DNA of 5,475 bases from Methanothrix sp. (GTDB taxonomy: Archaea; Halobacteriota; Methanosarcinia; Methanotrichales; Methanotrichaceae), in the NCBI GenBank assembly GCA_003162615.1, contig PMNG01000100.1, positions 3,629 through 9,103 on the forward strand, written 5' to 3'. The notes beneath the pieces were generated by a model. That model did not search any database. It was not told the DNA's origin and saw only the letters and a program-made list of their open reading frames with translations. The translations under genes and the position numbers were made by a program. Below are positions 1 through 5,288 of this stretch, one piece after another (positions within the stretch are counted from its first letter, which is position 1; every line of letters starts with the position of its first letter).

Positions 1-1848
1 CTCGGGCATCTGGACATCCATCAGGATCAGATCGTAGGATTGTCGTTCTAGAGCCTGGAGAACCTCCCGGCCGTTGGCCACTGAATCTGCCTTATATCCC
101 AGCTTCTTGAGCATTAGAACAGCCATCCTCTGGTTGACCGGGTTGTCCTCGGCCAGGAGAATGCGCAGATCCTTAGCCGCTTTTGGCTTATCCTGGCGTA
201 CCAAGGCTGGCAACTCCCTATCTGGCAGATCTACAGATGAACTAGCCCGAATGGTGAAGTGAAAGGTGCTACCTTTACCTTCTTCAGTTTCGACCCAGAT
301 CCTGCCATCCATGAGTTCTACCAGCCTCTTGCTTATGGCCAACCCCAGACCTGTTCCGCCATATTTTCTTGAAGTGGAAGCATCGGCCTGTGAAAAGGGC
401 TGGAACAGCATTCCGATGGTCTCCTGAGACATGCCGATCCCGGTATCACTGACTGAGAAGCTAATCTCGTAGGCATTGTCCAGAAGTTCGGACGCCGATG
501 CCTTGACCTCTATCTCACCCTTTTCGGTGAACTTCACGGCGTTGGAGAGCAGGTTGACCAAAACCTGCCGAATCCTCGAAGCATCGCTAGCCATCGTTTC
601 TGGGATGGGGCCTTCTACGCTATAGTGAAGCTTCAGGCCCTTCTCTCTGGCCTGGGAGGATATGATGTTCAGGGCTTCCTCAATGCTGGACTGTATGCGT
701 AGGGGTTGGCATTCCAGCTCAATCTTTCCTTTTTCTATTCTGGAGAAGTCGAGGATATCGTTTATGATGGCAAGTAAGGCCTGGCCGCTGTTCTTAATGG
801 TTTCGAGATAATCTCTTTGCTCCTGACTAAGGTTGGTCTCCAAAATGAGACTGGTCATTCCTATGACGGCGTTCATGGGTGTTCGGATCTCATGGCTCAT
901 ATTTGCCAGGAAATCCGATTTTGCCTTAGCAGCCGCTTCTGCAGCCTCTTTGGCCCTGAGCAGGTCATCCTCGATATGTTTGCGTTCTGTTATATCCAGA
1001 ATAGTTCCCACAACTGCAGGCCTAGACTCGAATATGGTCAAAGTTCCAAAAGCCTCTATATTGACCAAATCTCCTTTCTTTGTTAGCCCTCTAATCTCAT
1101 AGTAAAGTGATTCAATCCCGCCGGCAAGTTTCTTTTGAAATTCTTCTTCAACGTTAGGCCAATCGTCTGGCAGAATTATGTCCTTTGGTCCCATTTTAAG
1201 GGTCATTTCCTCAACATTATATCCTAAAATCCCCGCAAGCCTAGGATTGACGTATTTGAACTTCCAGTCCTGGACGATATACACCCCCACCGGTGACTTC
1301 TCTGCAAGTCCCCTGAATTTGTTCTCTGATTCCTTCAATAACTGCTCTGTTTGTTTACGCTCGGATATGTCCAGGAAGATTCCCCTAAGCCCAACAGCCT
1401 GACCTCCTTTGACTATGGGTATTGAGTAAGCTATAGCTGGAAATGTACTGCCGTCTTTCTTCTGCAATCGGTACTCCCGCACTTGCGGTTTTCCTTCGAG
1501 TGCCAGATTAATGTCGTTATTAACCAACTCTCTTTCTTCCTGAACCACAACATGTCGGATGTTCAAGCCAGCCGACAAATCCTCCGGAGTATACCCCAAT
1601 AATTGGCAGCCAAGAGGGTTAATGAATACTACATTGCCAAGGGCGTCCAACTCGAATACTGCCTGAGGCAACTGGACTGCAAGCTCTCGATACTTCTGCT
1701 CGCTATCTTTCAGCTCGTTCTTCATGTCTGATCGCTGTCTAATGTTTAAGGCAGAGATGATTATTAGACCAAGGACCATGGAGAGGAGCATGGTTGCCAG
1801 CACCAGGATCAAGGAGTTATACTGCTCATTAAATTGAAGGCTGAACAT
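1..1848 (-). CDS. Hybrid sensor histidine kinase (TM-PAS-PAS-HisKA-HATPase-REC), C-terminus cut by window edge
   Basis: The reading frame is open for exactly 616 codons from ATG 1848 to position 1, with no stop inside the window. Seen in the translation: a short N-terminus, one hydrophobic helix at about residues 11-33, then a first PAS domain (about 50-165, ending FLDISERK) and a second PAS domain (about 172-292, ending ILDITERK). A short Ala-rich helix (about 293-312) leads to HisKA with the phospho-acceptor His319 in SHEIRTPMN. HATPase_c follows with the N box (Asn436 in NLLSNAVKFT), G1 box (DTGIGM, 468-473), F box (about 482-485) and G2 box (GGTGLGLA, 497-504). A receiver domain starts near 561, with acidic Glu567/Asp568 and phospho-acceptor Asp611 in LMDVQMPE. 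All catalytic boxes are intact, so an active kinase passing phosphate from His319 to Asp611 is expected by family knowledge. It is probably anchored by its single helix with the PAS domains in the cytoplasm; the ligand is unknown. The missing part should finish the receiver and may add an HPt or output domain. An in-frame TGA one codon upstream of the ATG fixes the start. Confidence 0.95.
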   Translation of the reverse strand, partial: MFSLQFNEQYNSLILVLATMLLSMVLGLIIISALNIRQRSDMKNELKDSEQKYRELAVQLPQAVFELDALGNVVFINPLGCQLLGYTPEDLSAGLNIRHVVVQEERELVNNDINLALEGKPQVREYRLQKKDGSTFPAIAYSIPIVKGGQAVGLRGIFLDISERKQTEQLLKESENKFRGLAEKSPVGVYIVQDWKFKYVNPRLAGILGYNVEEMTLKMGPKDIILPDDWPNVEEEFQKKLAGGIESLYYEIRGLTKKGDLVNIEAFGTLTIFESRPAVVGTILDITERKHIEDDLLRAKEAAEAAAKAKSDFLANMSHEIRTPMNAVIGMTSLILETNLSQEQRDYLETIKNSGQALLAIINDILDFSRIEKGKIELECQPLRIQSSIEEALNIISSQAREKGLKLHYSVEGPIPETMASDASRIRQVLVNLLSNAVKFTEKGEIEVKASASELLDNAYEISFSVSDTGIGMSQETIGMLFQPFSQADASTSRKYGGTGLGLAISKRLVELMDGRIWVETEEGKGSTFHFTIRASSSVDLPDRELPALVRQDKPKAAKDLRILLAEDNPVNQRMAVLMLKKLGYKADSVANGREVLQALERQSYDLILMDVQMPE

Positions 1849-1851
1849 CGA

Positions 1852-1858
1852 TCACTCC
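1852..1858 (-). promoter_or_regulatory. Ribosome binding site of the histidine kinase
   Basis: The minus strand reads GGAGTGA, with the GGAG core 6 bases before the ATG at 1848. This matches the GGAGGTGA consensus complementary to archaeal 16S rRNA 3' ends with one base missing. It supports ATG 1848 as the start. The TGA inside it is also the in-frame stop that rules out an N-terminal extension. Confidence 0.6.
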
Positions 1859-1910
1859 GACCCATTAGAAAGGAACTGAAATGCGCCTAAAACTTCTTGT
1901 TGATAGACCA

Positions 1911-1920
1911 CAATATATTC
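1911..1920 (-). promoter_or_regulatory. Proximal TATA-like box for the histidine kinase (candidate)
   Basis: The minus strand reads GAATATATTG, preceded by a purine-rich stretch (AAAAGCAGGGCA) that could act as a BRE. With the usual archaeal spacing of about 25 bases, transcription would start near 1890 and give a leader of about 40 bases that contains the ribosome binding site. It competes with the more consensus-like box at 2043-2052; the sequence alone cannot say which is used. Confidence 0.35.
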
Positions 1921-2042
1921 TGCCCTGCTTTTCATCTGAGAGTTGCCTCGCAAGTAGCAGTTAAGGACGAGAACTTGGGTCCTCCTATCCCCTCTCCTTG
2001 CTGTTGTCGTCCTCTGACCGCCCAGTACCAGGAAGCAAAGGG

Positions 2043-2052
2043 CTATATAAAG
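2043..2052 (-). promoter_or_regulatory. Distal consensus TATA box for the histidine kinase (candidate)
   Basis: The minus strand reads CTTTATATAG, containing TTTATATA, a close match to the archaeal TATA consensus. Transcription would start near 2020 and give a leader of about 170 bases before the kinase. The box is nearly symmetric (CTATATAAAG on plus), so direction is not certain, but no gene follows on the plus strand. A perfect inverted repeat begins 8 bases upstream on the minus strand, where an activator site would be expected. The adjoining bases do not form an obvious BRE. Confidence 0.4.
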
Positions 2053-2060
2053 GCCTCCGC

Positions 2061-2096
2061 AATCTGGAGAAGCCAGCATATTACTATCTCCAGATT
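2061..2096. repeat. Perfect 10-bp inverted repeat upstream of the distal TATA box
   Basis: Arms AATCTGGAGA (2061-2070) and TCTCCAGATT (2087-2096) are exact reverse complements separated by 16 bases. The arm centres lie 26 bases apart, about two and a half helical turns, so a dimeric regulator is possible though not on an exactly whole-turn spacing. A hairpin is also possible if the region is transcribed. No T-tract follows on either strand, so it is not a standard terminator. Confidence 0.65.
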
Positions 2097-2187
2097 CTAG
2101 CTATGCGCACAGCTATAAAAATATGCGTATCCCAAGCCTCCATTCCAGACTGGACTGACCGACTCATCCGTGATTATACTCTAGATA

Positions 2188-2205
2188 TGCAGGTCCATAC
2201 CTGTA
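2188..2205. repeat. Small hairpin downstream of the TraB-family gene, weak terminator candidate
   Basis: CAGGT (2190-2194) pairs with ACCTG (2199-2203) around a 4-base loop, extended slightly by a wobble pair and a T-A pair. It starts about 45 bases after the TraB-family stop codon. No T-run follows on the minus strand at this point; the nearest is T5 at 2117-2121. Any role in ending the TraB transcript is inference. Confidence 0.2.
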
Positions 2206-2249
2206 TTTTAATCCAAGTTACATGACGTCCAGTATGCTTTCACTATCTC

Positions 2250-3536
2250 CTAAATAATTCCCTTGAGCAACTCTGTAGGGTTTATCAGCCCCAAGCGCTG
2301 CCAGATGATGTAGATCGACAAGAAGGTGCCTGCTAGGGCTCCGACGTTTGCCATAGCTGCTACCAGTATGACCTTGAAGAACCTGTTCTTCATCATGTCG
2401 TCAAAGGTCTCAACGTCGGCCAGCTTCTTGATATCTGAAACCGTTGGCTTGCGCTTCCAGGCCTCAACCATTCCGGCAAACCACCCTGCACCGGCAAAGG
2501 GAACCAGGTTGGTCATCCAGGCCATCAATAGGGCCGTTAGAGCCGACAGCGGATGTCCACGAGCAAGAACTACTCCCAGGCAGCTCAGCACTCCATGGAC
2601 TACAAACCATATTCCGAAGGCCAGCAATAGATTCTGGCTGGAGTAGCCCTTTGATAGGATCAGCCCGATGGTTGCTATCATGATCAGCACCATCGCTGCT
2701 CCGAAGACCCTCACAAAAGTGATCTTCTTTTTGGGCTCCTCGCTGAGCATTTCTATTGTCGGGATCGACTCCGGATGGGCTAGGAGTTTCTTTATGCCCT
2801 CTTTGTGCCCCGCGCCTACAACGGCCAGAACCTTGCCCTCTTTGGAGAGTTTGTACAGGTTCTTGGCAATGTAAGCGTCTCTCTCATCAACTAGGACATT
2901 GGCAGCGGCAGGAGATACTTTGCGGAACTCCGAGATCATCTGAGAGACCACGTCGTCCTGGGTGATGGTTTCTATATCGATGTCCTCTTCGTCGCCCATG
3001 CCTAGCGCAGCAGGCGCCAGGGCAAAGACCAGCTTGATCTTGTCTATGATTCCCATAGCTGACCAGAAGCGTTGGATGGTTATGCCTACTTCTCGGTCCA
3101 CAAGGGCGACTTTGGCTCCTGTCCTCTGGGCAGTTTCAATGGCAGCCAGCATCTCTGAGCCGGGCTTGACTCCCATCTCGTCCCCGATCTTCTTCTGGAT
3201 GTAGGCCAGGAACATCTGGACAAGCAGGAAGTAGAGCTTCTTGCCACTGAGGAGCTCACTAATCTTGATCTCACGCTCTTCTTCCTGGCCGGTTAAGGCC
3301 CTGTACCGGCCAGGACATAGCTCCACTGCTACTATGTCTGGCCTGAGCTCTTCTATGGCTTTAGTGACCTCTTGGACGCTCTTTTCCGATACATGAGCGG
3401 TTCCCACGATAATTATCTCGTGAGGTTCGCCTGAAGGCTGGATCTGGCCCGCAATATACGGCTGGCATAGAGGTGCAGCCGTCTCTTTCTTTTCCTCTGA
3501 ATTCTCCAAATTGATTACCTCTCGGAAATTCCTCAC
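2250..3536 (-). CDS. TraB/PrgY/Tiki-family membrane protein, putative metal-dependent hydrolase
   Basis: This 428-residue protein matches the archaeal TraB/PrgY (pheromone shutdown) family. Seen: a soluble domain (about 38-270) with the two family GxxH motifs, GTAH at 45-48 (in IIIVGTAHVSEKSV) and GAGH at 241-244. There is also a conserved VELCPGRYRAL segment with Glu72 and Arg77, VDRE at 146-149, and DERD at 217-220. The C-terminal third has about four hydrophobic segments (276-295, 302-324, about 328-357, 386-411). Known for the family: Tiki proteins are membrane metalloproteases that use the GxxH motifs, and enterococcal PrgY/TraB reduces release of mating pheromone. The substrate of archaeal members is unknown, so a membrane-anchored peptidase or hydrolase is inference. 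No signal peptide is visible, which leaves the side of the membrane carrying the soluble domain open. The start is GTG at 3536, the furthest possible before an in-frame TGA; a TTG at 3509 has a better ribosome site (GAGAGGT) and could be the true start. Gaps of 246 and 401 bases on either side suggest a monocistronic gene. Confidence 0.93.
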   Translation of the reverse strand: MRNFREVINLENSEEKKETAAPLCQPYIAGQIQPSGEPHEIIIVGTAHVSEKSVQEVTKAIEELRPDIVAVELCPGRYRALTGQEEEREIKISELLSGKKLYFLLVQMFLAYIQKKIGDEMGVKPGSEMLAAIETAQRTGAKVALVDREVGITIQRFWSAMGIIDKIKLVFALAPAALGMGDEEDIDIETITQDDVVSQMISEFRKVSPAAANVLVDERDAYIAKNLYKLSKEGKVLAVVGAGHKEGIKKLLAHPESIPTIEMLSEEPKKKITFVRVFGAAMVLIMIATIGLILSKGYSSQNLLLAFGIWFVVHGVLSCLGVVLARGHPLSALTALLMAWMTNLVPFAGAGWFAGMVEAWKRKPTVSDIKKLADVETFDDMMKNRFFKVILVAAMANVGALAGTFLSIYIIWQRLGLINPTELLKGII

Positions 3537-3609
3537 AGAGCATATTTCCAGACTCTGGCGAGGTCCTCCCTGGCAGCAAGCTCCAACAGATTGCCCTATT
3601 CATGACTTT

Positions 3610-3646
3610 AGCCGGTTCAATCTTTTCATCGCTTTATGAAGCGGCT
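3610..3646 (-). promoter_or_regulatory. Possible alternative-hairpin leader of the TraB-family gene
   Basis: Outer arms AGCCG (3610-3614) and CGGCT (3642-3646) enclose inner arms TTCAT (3625-3629) and ATGAA (3636-3640). A competing hairpin, CGCTT (3630-3634) with AAGCG (3639-3643), shares bases with both stems, so the two folds exclude each other. If transcription starts near 3650, this would lie at the extreme 5' end of the mRNA. The stems are short and a chance origin is quite possible. Confidence 0.25.
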
Positions 3647-3670
3647 AACATCTCCTCCAGCGGTTCGATT

Positions 3671-3686
3671 GCATATAGCTTTTTGG
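3671..3686 (-). promoter_or_regulatory. BRE/TATA-like promoter of the TraB-family gene (candidate)
   Basis: The minus strand reads CCAAAAAGCTATATGC: a purine-rich BRE-like stretch followed by a TATA-like CTATATGC. The predicted start of transcription is near 3650, leaving a leader of about 110 bases before the GTG at 3536. A 16-bp palindrome lies one base upstream, which strengthens the idea of a regulated promoter. Confidence 0.45.
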
Positions 3687-3687
3687 T

Positions 3688-3703
3688 CAATGTTCCAACA
3701 TTG
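3688..3703. promoter_or_regulatory. 16-bp palindrome, operator candidate for the TraB-family gene
   Basis: CAATGTT (3688-3694) and AACATTG (3697-3703) are perfect 7-bp arms around a central CC. The element touches the BRE/TATA-like sequence at 3671-3686. Its size and symmetry fit a dimeric helix-turn-helix regulator site. Minus-strand sequence after it is A-rich, not T-rich, which argues against a terminator for the upstream exporter gene. Confidence 0.45.
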
Positions 3704-3753
3704 TGTAGTCCCGAAAACTTCAATTACTCTACAGTCCATCCTCTTGATCGATA

Positions 3754-3780
3754 AGATAATCTTCCGGGGTTACATTATCT
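3754..3780 (-). terminator. Hairpin just after the exporter stop codon, weak terminator candidate
   Basis: AGATAAT (3754-3760) and ATTATCT (3774-3780) are perfect 7-bp arms around a 13-base loop, starting 2 bases after the exporter TGA. The stem is AT-rich and no long T-run follows on the minus strand. It may help end the transcript or protect its 3' end; archaeal terminators usually rely on T-tracts, so confidence is low. Confidence 0.3.
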
Positions 3781-3782
3781 AA

Positions 3783-5186
3783 TCAAACCCTAGATTCCTT
3801 CCCTCTTATGACGGACATGACTCCCGATATGGCAAGCAATATCAATGACACCCAAAGAGCAGAATCCATTCCTGTTATGAACTCTTTTGAAAGCCCGCCG
3901 GAGAGGTTGGTTGTCCCAATGAAAATCTCAAAGGCATCGGACCTGGGAATTGATGCCGAAGCTACCGAGATGGCCATAACAAAACTGCCCAAGATGCCAA
4001 TGTTTTGGAGGGTTCGAAGAAGGCCAGATATGCTCCCATACGATCCTGTGCGTGCACTGGCCATCACAGCGCTGTTGTTGGCCGGGTAGAACATCGAGGT
4101 TCCAATACCGGAAATAGCTGAGGCTATAAGCACTACATAAATTGGAGTGTCCCGTCCCAGCGTCAGATAGACCAGAATGGCAAACCCAAGCATCACTACT
4201 CCAGTGCTGGCTATTATTCTGGCACCGTACCGGTCTGATAGCTTTCCCATCAAAGGACTGAGAATACTGCCCACCACATAGCCCGGTATCAGCAAGAGAG
4301 ATGCGTCCAGTGGAGATAGCCCTCTCACTCCCTGGAGGTACATGATTATTAGGAATACTACTGAAAGATACCCCAAGGACATGAAGAAGGCAGCCAGGAT
4401 TGAGTACTTGAGAACCCTGTCGCTGAACGTTCTGAGATCTAACATTGGACTTTTCGACCTTAGCTCATAGAATATGAATAGGGGAACGGTTATCGCTCCT
4501 AGTATCATTAACACTAGATTGAAAAGGTTTAGGCCCTGCCCTGCATAGTCCACAGCTCCGAAAGATAAGAGCGAAAGGGACCCAGCCAGAAGCGACATTC
4601 CAACGAGGTCCAGGCTTGTCTTGACCTGCTCGACATCTTTCAGATAAAAGATTCCAAGGATCACAGCAGCTATCCCGATTGGGATGTTGATGAAGAAGAT
4701 GTACTCCCATCCAAGAAAGGTTGTGATAACTCCACCTAGCACGATGCCGATCATGGCCCCGGCAGTCCAGCCAAGGGAGTTGTAACCGAATGCACTTCCT
4801 CTCTCGTTCCTGGGGAACACGTCAGCGATTATTGCACCGCTATTCGATTGCAGAAGTGATCCACCGATGGCCTGCACTGCCCTGAATAGTATTAGCAACT
4901 GAATATTATGGGCAATCCCACAAAGAACTGACCCTATGGTGAATATTGCGAATCCTGCATTGAACATTCGGCTTCTTCCGTAAAGGTCCCCGATCCTTCC
5001 AAATGGGGTTGTGGTCACGGCCGTAACGAGAAGATAGATGAGGATTATCCAGATTGTAGTAGCGATATCGGAGTGCAAGCCTTCTGCTATTGCTGGAAAT
5101 GCGAGTATTACAATAGTACTGTCCAGGGCTCCCATTAGAGTTCCCAATACTAAAACGAACAGCACGATGGTCTGTTTGGAGTACAC
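3783..5186 (-). CDS. MFS exporter of the DHA2 family (EmrB/QacA type, 14 TM)
   Basis: This is a proton-driven drug or metabolite exporter in the cytoplasmic membrane by family knowledge; its substrate cannot be read from sequence. With the GTG at 5186 it has 467 residues, usual for the 14-helix DHA2 family, and about 14 hydrophobic segments can be counted. Motifs seen: LDSTIVILAFP in TM1 (Asp22), motif A GRIGDLYGRSR in loop 2-3 (Asp67), motif B in TM4 with Arg102 and Gln105, and GWEYIFFINIPIG at 159-171 in TM6. A second motif A copy, GKLSDRYGAR (314-323), is in the C-terminal half, and a long loop precedes the last helix, as is typical. Motif C in TM5 keeps its glycines (134, 143, 147, 151, 152) but has Ile148 where the signature Pro is expected. 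The frame extends to a GTG at 5228. I prefer 5186 because MYSKQTIVLF is a typical family start and a TATA-like box lies between the two codons. No Shine-Dalgarno precedes it, so the mRNA may be nearly leaderless. It is divergent from the gene at 5289. Confidence 0.93.
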   Translation of the reverse strand: MYSKQTIVLFVLVLGTLMGALDSTIVILAFPAIAEGLHSDIATTIWIILIYLLVTAVTTTPFGRIGDLYGRSRMFNAGFAIFTIGSVLCGIAHNIQLLILFRAVQAIGGSLLQSNSGAIIADVFPRNERGSAFGYNSLGWTAGAMIGIVLGGVITTFLGWEYIFFINIPIGIAAVILGIFYLKDVEQVKTSLDLVGMSLLAGSLSLLSFGAVDYAGQGLNLFNLVLMILGAITVPLFIFYELRSKSPMLDLRTFSDRVLKYSILAAFFMSLGYLSVVFLIIMYLQGVRGLSPLDASLLLIPGYVVGSILSPLMGKLSDRYGARIIASTGVVMLGFAILVYLTLGRDTPIYVVLIASAISGIGTSMFYPANNSAVMASARTGSYGSISGLLRTLQNIGILGSFVMAISVASASIPRSDAFEIFIGTTNLSGGLSKEFITGMDSALWVSLILLAISGVMSVIRGKESRV

Positions 5187-5211
5187 GAGACTAATATTTC
5201 TGCCCAGAGGG

Positions 5212-5222
5212 TAATAAATTAA
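5212..5222 (-). promoter_or_regulatory. TATA-like box of the exporter gene (candidate)
   Basis: The minus strand reads TTAATTTATTA. A start of transcription about 25 bases downstream would fall near 5190, only a few bases before the GTG at 5186 and past the GTG at 5228. This is the main argument for the shorter protein and for a nearly leaderless transcript, which agrees with the lack of a ribosome binding site. Confidence 0.4.
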
Positions 5223-5232
5223 TCGCACGATT
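5221..5232. promoter_or_regulatory. Palindrome between two divergent promoters, operator candidate
   Basis: AATCG (5221-5225) and CGATT (5228-5232) are perfect arms around CA; an overlapping pair, CGCA and TGCG (5224-5235), adds further symmetry. It overlaps the upstream end of the exporter TATA-like box and sits 1 base before the BRE-like element of the plus-strand gene. A regulator bound here could block both promoters. It is short, so chance cannot be excluded. Confidence 0.35.
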
Positions 5233-5233
5233 G

Positions 5234-5249
5234 CGAAAAGGATTTAACG
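5234..5249 (+). promoter_or_regulatory. BRE/TATA-like promoter of the plus-strand gene (candidate)
   Basis: CGAAAAGG (5234-5241), a good BRE-like sequence, is followed directly by ATTTAACG as the TATA-like box. Transcription would start near 5270 and give a leader of about 20 bases holding the ribosome site for the ATG at 5289. Order and spacing are right for an archaeal promoter, although the TATA part is not a perfect match. Confidence 0.45.
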
Positions 5250-5275
5250 TATCACCGACGCTATTGCCAAGATTC

Positions 5276-5283
5276 AGGGATGA
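5276..5283 (+). promoter_or_regulatory. Ribosome binding site of the plus-strand gene
   Basis: AGGGATGA lies 5 bases before the ATG at 5289 and partly matches the archaeal GGAGGTGA consensus. It supports this ATG over other frames in the same stretch. Confidence 0.45.
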
Positions 5284-5288
5284 CATAG

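Larger units (their letters stand above)
1849..2249. other. 401-base intergenic gap between the TraB-family gene and the histidine kinase
   Basis: No reading frame here is convincing. Short frames on both strands (67-75 codons) lack ribosome binding sites and recognisable motifs, and are rich in Arg, Ser and Cys as expected of chance frames. What the gap does hold is two TATA-like boxes facing the kinase, a perfect 10-bp inverted repeat (2061-2096), a small hairpin 47 bases past the TraB stop, and a T5 tract on the minus strand at 2117-2121. It is probably the 3' end of the TraB transcript plus the kinase promoter and leader. Confidence 0.6.

Noticed and set aside
1852..2079. 75-codon minus-strand frame, in the same frame as the kinase and ending one codon before its ATG
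   Set aside because: It has no ribosome binding site and no recognisable motif, and it contains the proximal TATA-like box and spans the distal one. Its in-frame position is best explained by the stop codon that lies within the kinase ribosome site.
1897..2225. Two overlapping plus-strand frames of 67 and 75 codons in the gap between the kinase and TraB-family genes
   Set aside because: There is no ribosome site, their composition looks random, and they share the promoter-like and inverted-repeat sequences of the gap.
3361..3603. 80-codon minus-strand frame overlapping the start of the TraB-family gene
   Set aside because: It is out of frame with a well-supported family protein for most of its length and resembles no domain. 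I considered a frameshifted N-terminus, but the TraB frame is complete without it.
3613..3670. Imperfect direct repeat CGGTTCAATC (3613-3622) and CGGTTCGATT (3661-3670)
   Set aside because: Only 8 of 10 bases match, there are just two copies 48 bases apart, and only one overlaps the hairpin region; this is within chance expectation.
4465..4710. 81-codon minus-strand frame inside the exporter gene
   Set aside because: It is a shadow of the exporter, which has full motif support in its own frame across this stretch.
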